A stretch of DNA of 64,000 nucleotides from Candidatus Kapaibacterium sp. (GCA_025455065.1 JALONG010000016.1:1-64000), one strand, 5' to 3'; shown: positions 38,016 to 48,380, counted from the first letter of the stretch. Numbers and translations are program-made. Notes: generated by a model not told the origin, from the letters alone.

Positions 38016-39074
38016 ATGCTCACCAACGGCTCTATTCCTAGTCTCAAGAATCCTTTTTCCATTAACCTCGACGCATACAAAACAGCAAAAAACTCTGTCG
38101 GCTGGCGTAAGCACCCGCAGGACATTGTTCTCGCTCGCGGTAAGGACAGTTACGACCTGTTGCAGCGTATGACGACCAATAATGTCCTTGGGTTGCAAGG
38201 CTCGGATACAGGCGGCGTGGGCGTTCAGAATATCTTGCTCACCGACAAAGCTCGTATTATAGACGTTTTTACGGTGCTGCCCCGTCAAAACGACCTTTTG
38301 ATGATGTATTCGGGCGGTATGGGGCAAAAAGCAATCGAATGGCTGGACAAATACACCTTTGTTGATGATATTGTTACAGAAAACATCACCTCAAACTACG
38401 CATCATTCCTTGTCTTTGGGGTAAGAGCATTGCAACTGTTGGAAGAAATAAGCGGCTTACACCTTGGCGAAGTTCGTACCTCTTCGTGGCTGGAAGCGAG
38501 TATTTACGGTATTCCGGGCTGCATTGTTGTCAAACAAGCACCACTGTGTGAGTTTTGTTATACCGTGCTTGTGCCAAGCGATTTAGCAAGCGGCTTTGAG
38601 GATTTTATTCGGTCGTTGGAAGGCATCGCGGAAATTGATGATGCTACGTTTGAAACGCTGAGAATTGAAGCGGCTTGGGGGAAACTTGGTGCGGAATGGA
38701 CGGACTTGTACAACCCATTGGAAGCGGGTTTGGTGGGTTTGGTAGATTTCAAAAAAGGCTGCTACATTGGGCAGGAAGTCATTGCGCGGCTGGATACCTA
38801 CAACAAAGTAAAAGTGCGTCTCATGGGCTTTACGGCAAATGAACCTATTGCTCCAAACGCTCATTTTTACGATGAATCGGACGGAAAGCGCACGGACATT
38901 GGCGTTGTGAGCAGCAAAACGTATTCTCCCGAATTGCAACAGTATATTGCTTTGGGCTATATTCGGTCGCAATTTGCCAATCCGGGCGCAGAGGCGCTTG
39001 CTTGCAGTACCGACGCGGAAGGCGTGGAAACAAGGCAAGTTTTGACAATGACAAAATTGCCCTTTGTGATGTAA
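38016..39074 (+). CDS. ygfZ: YgfZ/GcvT-like folate-binding protein
   Basis: A 352-residue cytoplasmic protein of the YgfZ family, folate-binding relatives of glycine-cleavage T protein that assist iron-sulfur enzymes such as the tRNA methylthiotransferase MiaB. The signature KGCYIGQEVIARLDT is present, with the conserved cysteine. The N-terminal barrel includes DSYDLLQRMTTNNVLGLQ and NILLTDKARIIDVFTVL. The C-terminal barrel includes VRLMGFTANEP and ALGYIRSQFANPG. The ATG at 38016 is preferred over an upstream TTG. It is divergent from the T9SS protease and stands alone before the tRNA-Phe pair. Confidence 0.9.
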   Translation: MLTNGSIPSLKNPFSINLDAYKTAKNSVGWRKHPQDIVLARGKDSYDLLQRMTTNNVLGLQGSDTGGVGVQNILLTDKARIIDVFTVLPRQNDLLMMYSGGMGQKAIEWLDKYTFVDDIVTENITSNYASFLVFGVRALQLLEEISGLHLGEVRTSSWLEASIYGIPGCIVVKQAPLCEFCYTVLVPSDLASGFEDFIRSLEGIAEIDDATFETLRIEAAWGKLGAEWTDLYNPLEAGLVGLVDFKKGCYIGQEVIARLDTYNKVKVRLMGFTANEPIAPNAHFYDESDGKRTDIGVVSSKTYSPELQQYIALGYIRSQFANPGAEALACSTDAEGVETRQVLTMTKLPFVM

Positions 39075-39189
39075 ATGCTTGGAAAGCAAGATAATTGCTT
39101 GCGTTCCCGATGCACAGATTCGATTCTGTAAGAAAAAAATCTTGCATAATCTTTTCACAGGCTGTATATTGCAAGTCTGTTCTTTCGCG

Positions 39190-39262
<73 letters not shown>

Positions 39263-39311
39263 TTGTGAAAATTTGCTGAACATTGACAATTTCAACAAAA
39301 AACCGACATTC

Positions 39312-39384
<73 letters not shown>

Positions 39385-39391
39385 CATCCCC

Positions 39392-39428
39392 AAAACCCGC
39401 ATGGTGCTTTATGCCGTGCGGGTTTTTT
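39392..39428 (+). terminator. Rho-independent terminator after tRNA-Phe pair
   Basis: A stem with arms ACCCGCA and TGCGGGT is followed by TTTTTT ending at 39428. It starts eight bases after the second tRNA gene and should end the tRNA transcript. Confidence 0.8.
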
Positions 39429-39478
39429 GTTGTTATTGGAATGTATCGTTGGCACACCTTTTTGACACTTCTTTTTTT

Positions 39479-40378
39479 ATGTCAAGCATCACAACACCGC
39501 ATAAAAACTCACTTGCGCCGATGTACGGCGTACTGCTCGTTCAACAATCCATAGCCGCCAGCACACATTTTATCGCAAAATACGCCAACCAAGGCGCTGA
39601 CCCGTTTACGATTGTGTTTGTGCGGGGTGTCATAACTGTTGTAGCGTTTGCAGTAATTCTCTTCCTCCAACGCAAGCAATTACGCCCTGTCGAACGCGAA
39701 GATTGGCGCTTAATTGTGTTTTTGGGTTTGCTGAACATCCCTTGTAATCAACTCTTATTTGTGGCTGGTTTGCGCTACACCATTCCGCCCAACGCGGCGC
39801 TTGCCTACGCTCTTGTTCCGGCGTTTGTGTTGCTTTTTTCGGTGATGTTTTTTGGTGAAAAAACAACGATAGCAAAAACGCTCGGAGTGGCTTTGGCATT
39901 TGCCGGAACGCTGGTGGTTATTTTTGAACGAGGATTGGATTTTACCTCGACATTTTTTCTGGGAAATATGATGGAACTTTGCGCTGCCGTTTCATGGGCT
40001 TGGTACAGCCTTTTGGGGCGGAAACTCGCTTTGAAATATGGCGCGTCCTTCGCTACCGGATTAACGATGATTGTTGGTATGGCTTGGTATTCGGTGATTT
40101 TTCCCTTTCTCCCCACCACCGCACCACTACTAGCGATGGACGGTATGACGCTAATGTATGCGGGATATTTGGCGTTGATTTCTTCGGTGCTGGGATATTG
40201 GCTCTGGTATGTCGTTCTGGCACGTATTCCCGCAAGCAACGCTGCGGTCTTCAGCAATTTACAGCCTGTTATGGTAACGGTTTTTTCCGTGCTGGTTTTG
40301 GGAACAAATCCTTCGGCGGTATTTTTTGTTGGCGGGGCGCTTGTCTTGGTCGGGGTATTGCTTACGCAGCGAGGATAG
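39479..40378 (+). CDS. EamA/DMT-family transporter
   Basis: A 299-residue inner-membrane protein with about ten TM helices in two EamA repeats. The first repeat includes PFTIVFVRGVITVVAFAVIL, LFVAGLRYTIPPNAALAYAL and VPAFVLLFSVMFFGEKTT. The second includes MMELCAAVSWAWYSLLGRKL, SVLGYWLWYVVLARIPASNA and SNLQPVMVTVFSVLVLG. The family exports metabolites such as amino acids or nucleosides; the substrate cannot be told. The frame is open to 39401, inside the preceding terminator, so the ATG at 39479 is chosen, although no Shine-Dalgarno is visible. Confidence 0.9.
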   Translation: MSSITTPHKNSLAPMYGVLLVQQSIAASTHFIAKYANQGADPFTIVFVRGVITVVAFAVILFLQRKQLRPVEREDWRLIVFLGLLNIPCNQLLFVAGLRYTIPPNAALAYALVPAFVLLFSVMFFGEKTTIAKTLGVALAFAGTLVVIFERGLDFTSTFFLGNMMELCAAVSWAWYSLLGRKLALKYGASFATGLTMIVGMAWYSVIFPFLPTTAPLLAMDGMTLMYAGYLALISSVLGYWLWYVVLARIPASNAAVFSNLQPVMVTVFSVLVLGTNPSAVFFVGGALVLVGVLLTQRG

Positions 40379-40400
40379 GCGAGGCTTTGAGAGGATTTTA

Positions 40401-40444
40401 CCAAAAAACGTGCAGGCTGCAGCAAGGCAATCCGCACGTTTTGG
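40401..40444. terminator. Bidirectional terminator between transporter and mscL
   Basis: CCAAAAAACGTGC (40401-40413) pairs with GCACGTTTTGG (40434-40444), with A and T tracts on both sides. It lies between the convergent ends of the EamA transporter and mscL genes. Confidence 0.75.
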
Positions 40445-40459
40445 CAAGTGTGACTATGC

Positions 40460-40867
40460 TTATTTTTTCAGGGCATCACGAATTTCCATGAGCAGTTTTT
40501 CTTGTGCCGATGGCTCAGGCGGTGCCGGAGGCGGCGCTGCTGCTTCTTTCTTCTTCAAATTGTTAATGGCTTTGACCATAATAAAAATCACGAATGCCAA
40601 AATTGCGAAATCAAACACAGTTTGAATAAACGCACCGTATTTCAGCATCACAGCCGGAACTTTGCCGTCTACTGAAGCAGCTTTGAGGGTCAAAGCGAGT
40701 TCCTTAAAATTGACACCACCTAATGCCAAGCCAATCGGCGGCATAATAACATCATCCACCAGTGATGACACAATTTTACCAAATGCGCCGCCGATAATGA
40801 CACCGACGGCGAGATCAACAACATTGCCTTTCACGGCAAATTCTTTGAATTCTTGCATCAATCCCAT
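40460..40867 (-). CDS. mscL: Large-conductance mechanosensitive channel MscL
   Basis: A 135-residue channel subunit that opens under membrane tension and releases osmolytes on hypo-osmotic shock. It shows the MscL signature: [20 protein letters not shown] in the amphipathic helix and TM1, [20 protein letters not shown], and a periplasmic loop. TM2 is [21 protein letters not shown] Pro/Ala-rich linker leads to the cytoplasmic helix bundle ([13 protein letters not shown]). Length is normal. A strong AAGGAG lies eight bases before the ATG and settles the start. It lies 71 bases after the DUF3078 gene on the same strand. Confidence 0.97.
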   Translation of the reverse strand: MGLMQEFKEFAVKGNVVDLAVGVIIGGAFGKIVSSLVDDVIMPPIGLALGGVNFKELALTLKAASVDGKVPAVMLKYGAFIQTVFDFAILAFVIFIMVKAINNLKKKEAAAPPPAPPEPSAQEKLLMEIRDALKK

Positions 40868-40938
40868 GACGCAACTCCTTGTAAGAATGGAAAAAAATGA
40901 ATTATATCGAAATGTAAAAGTGTGATAACCGATTACCC

Positions 40939-41868
40939 TTAAAAGGGCAGTACAAAGCCAATCGCAGCAATACCGCGCAGTTGCAAAAGATTGGTCGAAT
41001 TTGGCACGGGAACGCCATAAATAAGGTCTCCCGCGAGGCTCACATTCAAGAATTTATTGACTTTGAGAATAATGAGGTTCTCCCAATTTACAATCGGAGC
41101 CGTAAAATTTGAATACGGTGCAAAAACGTTCAATCGTGTCGCTACATTCACATTTTCCCAAATATCACGTTTGAGCTGCACATTGACCAGCGCACCAAGA
41201 TTGGCAAAACTTGACTGCCCCGCAGGAACACCAAACGCGCCGCGCCTCGACAAATCAGGGTCTCCGACAAAAATAAAGCGACCTGTCACCGGTGCAACCA
41301 AAACACTCATGTAATCAGCAGGTTTCCATTCCGCACCCAGCGCCACCGTCAGAAAAGCAGGAGCAAAAAGATTCGAGATTTTACGCTGCTCAGAGCCGAC
41401 AGGTTTTGTGTAATCTTCACCAATGGCAAATTGTGTACGGAAATCTAACAACGCCGTCCAACGCAGGTTTTCTGCGGCTGCCAGAGCTGCTTTCGAGATA
41501 ATGATAATGCGGTCATCACTTTTCCGCGCCGTTGGGTTTGGTCCGAGCCACGTTAAGCCGTACCCAAATTCCGCCGCATTATCCCACGCAAAGGTTTTGG
41601 TGTGATAATTCGCCGTGAGATTCAGTAAACCAAGAACCGACGTAGCATTATCACCACCGCCAGCCCAATTCGACAAACCGATACTGGTGAAGTTTATGCC
41701 AAAATTACCTTTCACCGTCCAGCCTGTTGTGTCCATTGCGGGAGTTGCTTTTCGCAAATCATCTGCTCCAGGTTGAGCAAACAGGCGGGGTGTGAAGCAG
41801 AACGTCATCAATGCTGTGAAGCACAATGTCCAAAACAGCACAGCACGAGAAAGAAATCGAATCTTCAT
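40939..41868 (-). CDS. DUF3078 outer-membrane protein
   Basis: The 309-residue protein has a signal peptide ([20 protein letters not shown]) and the typical opening of the Bacteroidota/Chlorobiota DUF3078 family: [20 protein letters not shown] followed by [20 protein letters not shown]. The body is a series of amphipathic strands ([38 protein letters not shown]), ending [10 protein letters not shown], as expected for an outer-membrane barrel. A strong GGAGG six bases before the ATG fixes the start. The function of the family is unknown. It precedes mscL and follows the DAHP synthase gene on the same strand. Confidence 0.85.
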   Translation of the reverse strand: MKIRFLSRAVLFWTLCFTALMTFCFTPRLFAQPGADDLRKATPAMDTTGWTVKGNFGINFTSIGLSNWAGGGDNATSVLGLLNLTANYHTKTFAWDNAAEFGYGLTWLGPNPTARKSDDRIIIISKAALAAAENLRWTALLDFRTQFAIGEDYTKPVGSEQRKISNLFAPAFLTVALGAEWKPADYMSVLVAPVTGRFIFVGDPDLSRRGAFGVPAGQSSFANLGALVNVQLKRDIWENVNVATRLNVFAPYSNFTAPIVNWENLIILKVNKFLNVSLAGDLIYGVPVPNSTNLLQLRGIAAIGFVLPF

Positions 41869-41900
41869 ACGACCTCCAAAAAAATAGAAAAAGTAAGGAT

Positions 41901-42908
41901 TTATGCCTGTTGCACGTCCAGAATGGCACGAATTTGCTTAAAGAGGAGAGCAGATTCTTCGTAATTCAGTGTTTGTGCGCCGTCGGATGCGGCTTCTTCA
42001 GGCGTTTCGTGGATTTCGATAATAATTCCGTCTGCTCCCGCAGCCACGCCTGCAAGTGCAACGGGCGCAACAAATTCCCGAATCCCGATAGCGTGAGAAG
42101 GGTCCACAATGACGGGAAGATGCGTTTTGTCGCGTAAAATGGGAATAGCGTTGATGTCGAAGGTATTGCGGCTCGCCCGCTCGTAGGTGCGGATGCCGCG
42201 CTCACAAAGCATAAGGCGCTCATTGCCTGCGGAAAAAACGTACTCTGCGGAATAGAGCAGTTCTTCTATCGTGCCGGATATACCGCGTTTTATCATCACA
42301 GGTTTATCTACTTTGCCGAGTTCGTCGAGTAAGTTGAAATTTTGGCTGTTTCGTGCGCCGACTTGGTAAACATCAATATAGTCGTACATTGGCTCAATTT
42401 GAGCAAGTTCCATGACTTCGGTGATAAGTTTTATGCCGTTTGCGCGGCAGACAGCCGAAAACATTTTTAAGCCGTCTAAGCCCATTCCGCGAAAACTGTA
42501 CGGCGACGAGCGAGGTTTGAAAACTCCACCGCGCATAACGCGAACACCGCATCGTTTCAGGTGCTGAACGATACTTTCTACTTGGGCTTCGCTTTCAATC
42601 GAACACGGTCCCGCCATGATTTGAAACGCACCATTACCAATTTTTACGCCGTCTCCAAGGTCAATCGCCGTGCGCTCGACCTTCCATTTGCGCGAAACGA
42701 GTTGGTAATCGTCGGAAACGTAGTGAATATCGCGTACTCCGGGCAAACTCCCGATGGCACGAATATCAAAATCTTTCTTTCCAATGCACACAACATAGTT
42801 GCCAAACTGAGTATTGACGGGGCTTGGTTTGTAGCCGATTTTTTTTATTGCTTGTAATACATCGGTTTTTGTCGAATCGTTCAGTTTGGGTTCGAGTTGA
42901 ATAATCAT
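41901..42908 (-). CDS. aroF: 3-deoxy-7-phosphoheptulonate synthase
   Basis: The 335-residue enzyme condenses phosphoenolpyruvate and erythrose-4-phosphate to DAHP, the first step of the shikimate pathway. An N-terminal ferredoxin-like/ACT-like regulatory domain (about 1-70) precedes the type I-beta TIM barrel, the arrangement of the Thermotoga/Bacillus class. Motifs include IMAGPCSIESEAQVESI, RVMRGGVFKPRSSPYSFRG, KPVMIKRGISGTIEELLYSA and VDPSHAIG. The metal-binding Cys, His, Glu and Asp positions of the family all appear present. The regulatory domain suggests feedback control by an aromatic amino acid. No Shine-Dalgarno is seen and no other aro gene is nearby. Confidence 0.95.
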   Translation of the reverse strand: MIIQLEPKLNDSTKTDVLQAIKKIGYKPSPVNTQFGNYVVCIGKKDFDIRAIGSLPGVRDIHYVSDDYQLVSRKWKVERTAIDLGDGVKIGNGAFQIMAGPCSIESEAQVESIVQHLKRCGVRVMRGGVFKPRSSPYSFRGMGLDGLKMFSAVCRANGIKLITEVMELAQIEPMYDYIDVYQVGARNSQNFNLLDELGKVDKPVMIKRGISGTIEELLYSAEYVFSAGNERLMLCERGIRTYERASRNTFDINAIPILRDKTHLPVIVDPSHAIGIREFVAPVALAGVAAGADGIIIEIHETPEEAASDGAQTLNYEESALLFKQIRAILDVQQA

Positions 42909-43019
42909 AAATGGTTTTGATGATTTGCGGAATAAATTTCTTTTAATCTACGGAACATTTTTTGTCAATGCAAAAAATACCAGCAAGTGTGAGGTTTCGT
43001 CAGAAATCACTCAGAAGAT

Positions 43020-44813
43020 TTACTGCGGAATTTCCACGATAAAATTTGCTCCTTTGCCCTGTTCAGACTCGCACCAAACACGCCCTTGCTGCAATTCCAC
43101 CAATTTTTTTACGATAAACAGCCCCAAACCTGTTGAGTGTTCTCCGGCTGTCGGGCGGGCGGTCAGTCGTGCAAACTTAGAAAATAAGCGCTTTCTATCC
43201 TCTTGTGAAATTCCCTGACCTTCATCTTGAATTTCTATGCGTAATTGTGGGGCAATGCCCGAAGAAGCGCTTGGAACAAGGGATGCCGTCACGGTAATTC
43301 TTTTCCATTGAGGCGAGTATTTGACAGCATTGGAAAGGAGATTGTCCAGAATATGGTGCAGGGCTTCTTTGTCGGCTCGGAAGGTGAAATTTTTCGGTGA
43401 TTGTTCGTACAAAATAGTGATTCCTTTTTCCGCCGCACGTTCCATATAGGACATGACCAATTTTTTTAAGTATAAATCATCGCATTCGGCAGGGGAGACT
43501 GAGAACTGTCCGCTTTCAAGTTTGTTGATGTCGAGAAGGTTGTCAATGATGCTCAACATACGCTCTGAAGCCATGTTGATTGTTTGTGCAACACTGGGAA
43601 TTATCGCAAATGTTTCGCGCTTGTAATGTAAAAGAATTCTTTCGGCACTCATTTTAATTGCCGCAAGAGGGTTCTTCAAATCGTGTGCTGCAATGCCCAA
43701 AAATTCGTCTTTTTCGCGGTTGAGGTCTTGTAGTTCCTTTGTGCGCTCAGTTACACGTTTTTCGAGGGTTTTGTTGAGTTCGGTAAGTTCCGTTTGAAAC
43801 GCCTCTGCGCGGCGCTCTGCATCTCGTCTTTCGGTAATATCACGCCCGAAGCACTGAATTTGATACGGATTGCCTTGTTCATCCAAAACAGCAATAAATT
43901 CCCATTCCGTTTCCAGATATGTTCCGTGAACAGTTGGCTTGCGGAGCAGGACTGTTTTCATTTTGCCAGGATTTTGCAAACAGTATGTTACTGTGGCTGT
44001 GCAAGCCTCTCTGTCGTCAGGATGAATGGTTTCCAGGGCATCAAAGCCCAAAATTTTTTCAGAAATGCCAAAATGCTTGACAAATCCCTCGTTCACGTAG
44101 GTATAGCGACCTTCCAAGTCTGTTCTGACCAAATAGTGCGTTTGAGATTCGACTAATGAGCGCAAGAATTGTTCTTTGTGGTGTAGATGTTCGTTTGCTT
44201 GGCGAAGTTCCTCAACGTGCGCTTCGTGCGCCTGTCTTTCGTGCAGTGCATCAATAATAACAGCACAAGTGTCGGTGAGAGGTTGCAGAAACGCGATGAT
44301 TTCTTCGTTGTAGCCGCCTTGACGGTTTGCAATACCGAACATTCCCAACATAGCGTTTTCGCCACAAATTGGAACTCCTAAAAATGCCTTCAAAGGCGGA
44401 TGACCACTAGGAGTACCGTGACGTTTTGGATCTACTGCGGGTGAATTGGCGATAAAAGGTCGTTCAGAAGTCAAAACCTCACCATACAGTGAAAAGAGTT
44501 TCGTAAACTCCATTCCTTCAGTTTCGTAGTGTTTATAGAGTGCCTGTGTTTCCTCGTTCCAAGCAATATTGGTCATAGAAATCACCTTCAAATAAGGCTT
44601 TCCCTCGGCATCTAAGAGCCTACGCCCGATAAAGCCATACTCGCTCGCTGTAACATCCAAGAGCCGCTCCAAAAGGACATCAAAAACCTCTTTTACAGTA
44701 CGCTTTCCACGAATAAACGCTTGCTGCGCTTGATGTACAGCACTGAGCAGGCGCAAAGAGTTTAATGCGTCATGCGCGTTTATACCCTGATTGTTCTGGC
44801 TGCCATATGTCAT
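43020..44813 (-). CDS. Soluble GAF-PAS sensor histidine kinase
   Basis: A 597-residue cytoplasmic kinase without TM segments. A GAF domain at about 20-190 (EVFDVLLERLLDVTASEYGF, FLGVPICGENAMLGMFGIAN) is followed by a PAS domain at about 215-335 (YLVRTDLEGRYTYVNEGFVK, IQCFGRDITERRDAER). A coiled coil precedes HisKA (EFLGIAAHDLKNPLAAIKMS) and the HATPase domain (LLSNAVKYSPQWKR, STGLGLFIVKKL). GAGG seven bases before the second ATG favours a start at 44813 over the Met seven codons upstream. It is the last gene of a same-strand run: 7TMR-DISM kinase, receiver-kinase and this kinase, with a 94-base gap before it. It could receive or pass phosphate within that set, but this is inference. Confidence 0.9.
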   Translation of the reverse strand: MTYGSQNNQGINAHDALNSLRLLSAVHQAQQAFIRGKRTVKEVFDVLLERLLDVTASEYGFIGRRLLDAEGKPYLKVISMTNIAWNEETQALYKHYETEGMEFTKLFSLYGEVLTSERPFIANSPAVDPKRHGTPSGHPPLKAFLGVPICGENAMLGMFGIANRQGGYNEEIIAFLQPLTDTCAVIIDALHERQAHEAHVEELRQANEHLHHKEQFLRSLVESQTHYLVRTDLEGRYTYVNEGFVKHFGISEKILGFDALETIHPDDREACTATVTYCLQNPGKMKTVLLRKPTVHGTYLETEWEFIAVLDEQGNPYQIQCFGRDITERRDAERRAEAFQTELTELNKTLEKRVTERTKELQDLNREKDEFLGIAAHDLKNPLAAIKMSAERILLHYKRETFAIIPSVAQTINMASERMLSIIDNLLDINKLESGQFSVSPAECDDLYLKKLVMSYMERAAEKGITILYEQSPKNFTFRADKEALHHILDNLLSNAVKYSPQWKRITVTASLVPSASSGIAPQLRIEIQDEGQGISQEDRKRLFSKFARLTARPTAGEHSTGLGLFIVKKLVELQQGRVWCESEQGKGANFIVEIPQ

Positions 44814-44907
44814 TGTTGAACCTCGTCTCCACAAAAAAATTCCCTGAAAAACAAGCTAATTTACTGCGTAATAAACCGAAAGAATCCTTGCAATCTGAAA
44901 TTGGCAA

Positions 44908-46092
44908 TTACAACGCTGCTGTTGGTAATTCAATAAAAAACGTCGCTCCTTCTCCTAGCGTTGATTCACACCAAACTCTTCCGTGCATATATTCGACAAT
45001 TTTTTTGACAATAGACAGCCCCAAGCCGGTAGAATCTTCGCCTCCCGTCGGGCGAGCGGTCAAGCGTGAGAATTTCCCAAAAAGTTTTTTTCTGTCTTCT
45101 TCCGAAATGCCGGGTCCTTCGTCTTTAACAGCCAATTGAACAAGATTTGACGGGCTTTTGGAGATTGTTATGAAAATATTTTTGTCACGAGGTGAATACT
45201 TGACTGCGTTAGAAACAAGGTTTTCGATAACCTGAATTGTCAAGGATTCATCAGCATAGACGACGTTTTCACTGTCGCTCTGAAAATGGAGATTGATATT
45301 TTTTGCTGCCGAAGGTTTGGCGTAATCTTTCAGCACGTATTCTGTTGCCGAAGCTATATTAAATCTCACTGCTTGGATGTTCATCGCGCCGCGTTCCAGC
45401 GCGTTGATGTCCAACAAATTACGAATAATTGCAAACATTCTGTTCGATGTTTTGACAATACTTTTCAGCATCATTGAACGCTGTTCTTGAGGCATATTCG
45501 GCTCATCGTTACACATTTCGGCGTATTCACGAATGACTTGCAGAGGGTTTTTCAAATCGTGCGCGACAATTCCTAAAAACTCATCTTTTTCCTTATCCAA
45601 CTCTTTCAATTTCTGAAGTGCTTCGGCAAGTTCGATATTTCTGGTCATTATATCATAATGCTCAAAGCAGAGCCGGACCGCCTCCAAGAGTTCGTCGCGT
45701 TGCCAAGGTTTCGTCATAAACCTGTACACATTGCCCAGATTGATGCTGTCAATAATGTCCTGCACATCGGTATAACCCGTCAAAATCACGCGCACAGCTT
45801 CGGGAGCGAAAGGGATGCTCCGCGCAAGGAACTGTGCGCCCGACATACCGCCCATGCGTTGGTCGGCGATTATGACTTCCGGTTGCCACTCTCCTGCAAG
45901 GATGTCCATTGCTGCTTCGCCGGACTCAGCCGTTTTCAAATCATAGTGTGCTTGAAAAATATCCGTCAGCACCATAAGCAACATTGTTTCATCATCCACA
46001 ATCAGCAATTTCCTTTTCGAGATTGCTACGGAATGAAGTGGTTGTGGGGATAACTGCTGAGCCGTTCCGGGCGGTGTGAGATTCAGTTTCAT
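44908..46092 (-). CDS. Receiver domain fused to histidine kinase
   Basis: The 394-residue protein has an N-terminal receiver domain (about 28-145) with acidic pocket VDDE (Asp33, Asp34), phospho-acceptor Asp77 in IIADQRMGGMSG, LTGYTD and the lysine in FMTKPW. A short coil leads to HisKA (EFLGIVAHDLKNPLQVI) and a HATPase domain (NLVSNAVKYSPRDK, STGLGLSIVKKI). It has no TM segment. This input-receiver type of soluble kinase is usually driven by phosphotransfer from another kinase. Its ATG overlaps the TGA of the upstream 7TMR-DISM kinase by four bases (ATGA), which implies translational coupling and a shared pathway. No DNA-binding output is attached. Confidence 0.93.
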   Translation of the reverse strand: MKLNLTPPGTAQQLSPQPLHSVAISKRKLLIVDDETMLLMVLTDIFQAHYDLKTAESGEAAMDILAGEWQPEVIIADQRMGGMSGAQFLARSIPFAPEAVRVILTGYTDVQDIIDSINLGNVYRFMTKPWQRDELLEAVRLCFEHYDIMTRNIELAEALQKLKELDKEKDEFLGIVAHDLKNPLQVIREYAEMCNDEPNMPQEQRSMMLKSIVKTSNRMFAIIRNLLDINALERGAMNIQAVRFNIASATEYVLKDYAKPSAAKNINLHFQSDSENVVYADESLTIQVIENLVSNAVKYSPRDKNIFITISKSPSNLVQLAVKDEGPGISEEDRKKLFGKFSRLTARPTGGEDSTGLGLSIVKKIVEYMHGRVWCESTLGEGATFFIELPTAAL

Positions 46093-48281
46093 GCGTGATT
46101 AACCTTCGTAAAACGTATGGTAAATGTTGTGCCTGAGCCAAGTTCTGATGCTACGTTCAAGTGCGCACCGTGTTTATCCAAAATTCCCTTACTGATGCTG
46201 AGTCCCAAACCGCTATTTCCTGCGCCTTTGGTCGTGAAAAATGGGTCAAACATTCGCTCCAAAATCGGTTTGGGTATTCCCGGACCGTTATCGCGGACAG
46301 CAAGTGTATATGCGCTGTCCTGAGCAATTTCCCGACCTTCGAGAACAATGCTCGTTGCTCCGGCTTGGGCAGCATTCACCAGCAAATTTAACACTACTTG
46401 ATTGATTTCCCCAAAGTTTGCTTCAATCGAACTATTCCCTTGAAAGTCTCTTATTACCTGCACTTCTTTGAATTGATAGCGAAACATTTCGATTGTAGCA
46501 AAAAGTTCTTCCTGCAAATGCCCAAGTTTATTGCCGACTTCCTGATGTTTGGTGAAATTGCGCAGCGAAGCCACAATGTGTTTTACACGAGTAGAACCGT
46601 CCTTCGCAATAGTAATCATGCGCTTTGCATCATTTGTCAATGTACTAAATTTGTCCGCTTCCGCAGATTGTTTGTCCTCGTCACTTAATAACGAAAAAAA
46701 GAAGGTCTGAATATCCAGAAGAGTAATCTGCAACTGCTCCAAAGCCGCATAAACAGCCGCATTCGGGTTGTTGATTTCGTGCATCACGCCGGAAGTTAAA
46801 AGCCCCACAGCCGCAACGCGCTCGCTTGCCACCAACTGTGATTGCGTTTCTTTCAAATCAGTCAGTGCTGCGTCTAATTCCAATACAACCTCGTTCAAAT
46901 GTGCATTGGCGAGTTCAATTTCTTTCGATTGCTCTTCCAAAATACTGTTTTGGCGGCTAATTTCCATGTTTGCCGAAGCAAGTTCTGCATTGCGATAACG
47001 CTCTTGCTCCCGCATTTTTTCGGCAAGTTCACGCTCTTGTCGCTCATGGATGACCTGTTCCCGCATTTGCGTTAATCGCCCCGAAAGGGCAAAGGAAAAA
47101 AGCAGTGTTTCACCAACGCCAAAGGTGCTGCGAACAAGGTTTTCATACTGCACACCAAGAATTTGTATGAACATTTCCAACAACGTATATCCAAGCATGG
47201 TAAGTGTGTAAATACGTGTCGGTAGGTTGCGGGATTTGATGAGTTCGATAGAAAAAATACCCAGAGCAAGCACTCCGCCAAAGCCGAAAACAAGGGGACG
47301 AGCATTGATATAATAACGCCCTAAGCCAAGTGGTATGAGGAGAAAAACCAAGCCTATCATCACAATCACAACGACCATAAGGCGGTCAAAGAGAACTGGT
47401 AATCGGTTTTTGACATCTAAAAAAACACGTGCGAATTGGAGAAAAATAGCGTAAGTACTCAGCCGAACAGCCGCATTGAGACCGGGTTTCCAGCTTGTCT
47501 CTAAAAAACGCTCCGTAAGCACCGTGCAAGCAAGCAGCGTCAAAACAAAGAGCGAAGCGATATGAATGATGTACCAGAAATACACTTTGTCCCGCACGAT
47601 AACAAGCGGCACAAGGTTGAACAATCCCGCGAAAAGCAACATTCCCAGCAAAATAAACGCAGCAATATCCAAAAGCCGTGAGCCTTCGGAGAACCATTCT
47701 GCGGGCGTTATGCGGAAAATCGGTACTGCTCCAAGATATATCGCACGAATTTTCACGTAAAACGTGTATGCACCGTCGTCAGCCAAAACAAGCGGAAAGT
47801 TTGCATCTTTCGTTTGCATCGCCCGAATGCGCATTGAGGTCATTTCACCGGAATGGGAGACGAGGTAGTCATTCGTATCCAAGGTCAGTTTTGATGCGGT
47901 GTTTGGTGTGTAGAGCGTTACGGAATCCATGCGAGAATTTCCCACAAGCAGCACCCAATCCAGCAATTTCGTGTTGCGCACGGTAAACCGCACCCACACA
48001 GCTTCTTGACCTCGTACCCTCAGCGTTTTTGCCCCAACATTTGTGAATTGACCACGCTCCGAAGCCCGTAAAACCTCGTGAAATGCGAGGTTTCCCGTTT
48101 CATCGTAAAGAAAACTGCACGACGAAAACATATCGAAGTTACGCATAGAATCTAGCGTTACGGTTGTCTCGTTGAGTGATTGCTGCGTTGTGCCTTGAGC
48201 GGATAATTGCTGAATAAGACCGCCACAAAGCATCACGCAAAGCAAGCATTGGCGCTGTATATGACGAAAAACGTGATTCAT
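46089..48281 (-). CDS. 7TMR-DISM sensor histidine kinase (HExN type)
   Basis: A 730-residue receptor kinase. A signal peptide (LLCVMLCGGLIQQLSAQ) is followed by a DISMED2 extracellular domain at about 45-185 (EAVWVRFTVRNTKLLDWVLL). A seven-helix DISM domain lies at about 190-390 (AAFILLGMLLFAGLFNLVPL), then a coiled coil. The phospho-acceptor region is VMHEINNPNAAVYAAL, and the HATPase domain has RDNGPGIP and NSGLGLSISKGI. The HEINNP core differs from the HDLKNPL core of the other five kinases. The frame is open to 48419, but that part reads into a REPIN repeat; I start at the Met before the signal peptide (Met at 48317 is an alternative). It overlaps the next gene by four bases. Confidence 0.9.
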   Translation of the reverse strand: MNHVFRHIQRQCLLCVMLCGGLIQQLSAQGTTQQSLNETTVTLDSMRNFDMFSSCSFLYDETGNLAFHEVLRASERGQFTNVGAKTLRVRGQEAVWVRFTVRNTKLLDWVLLVGNSRMDSVTLYTPNTASKLTLDTNDYLVSHSGEMTSMRIRAMQTKDANFPLVLADDGAYTFYVKIRAIYLGAVPIFRITPAEWFSEGSRLLDIAAFILLGMLLFAGLFNLVPLVIVRDKVYFWYIIHIASLFVLTLLACTVLTERFLETSWKPGLNAAVRLSTYAIFLQFARVFLDVKNRLPVLFDRLMVVVIVMIGLVFLLIPLGLGRYYINARPLVFGFGGVLALGIFSIELIKSRNLPTRIYTLTMLGYTLLEMFIQILGVQYENLVRSTFGVGETLLFSFALSGRLTQMREQVIHERQERELAEKMREQERYRNAELASANMEISRQNSILEEQSKEIELANAHLNEVVLELDAALTDLKETQSQLVASERVAAVGLLTSGVMHEINNPNAAVYAALEQLQITLLDIQTFFFSLLSDEDKQSAEADKFSTLTNDAKRMITIAKDGSTRVKHIVASLRNFTKHQEVGNKLGHLQEELFATIEMFRYQFKEVQVIRDFQGNSSIEANFGEINQVVLNLLVNAAQAGATSIVLEGREIAQDSAYTLAVRDNGPGIPKPILERMFDPFFTTKGAGNSGLGLSISKGILDKHGAHLNVASELGSGTTFTIRFTKVNHA

Positions 48282-48380
48282 GGAACGTAGGTAACGTAAA
48301 AGGGTAACAATAGACATTATACGGATTAGCTGTTTATGGCAATAGAAACTCCTGTAAAGCGCATCAATACTGATGTTCAG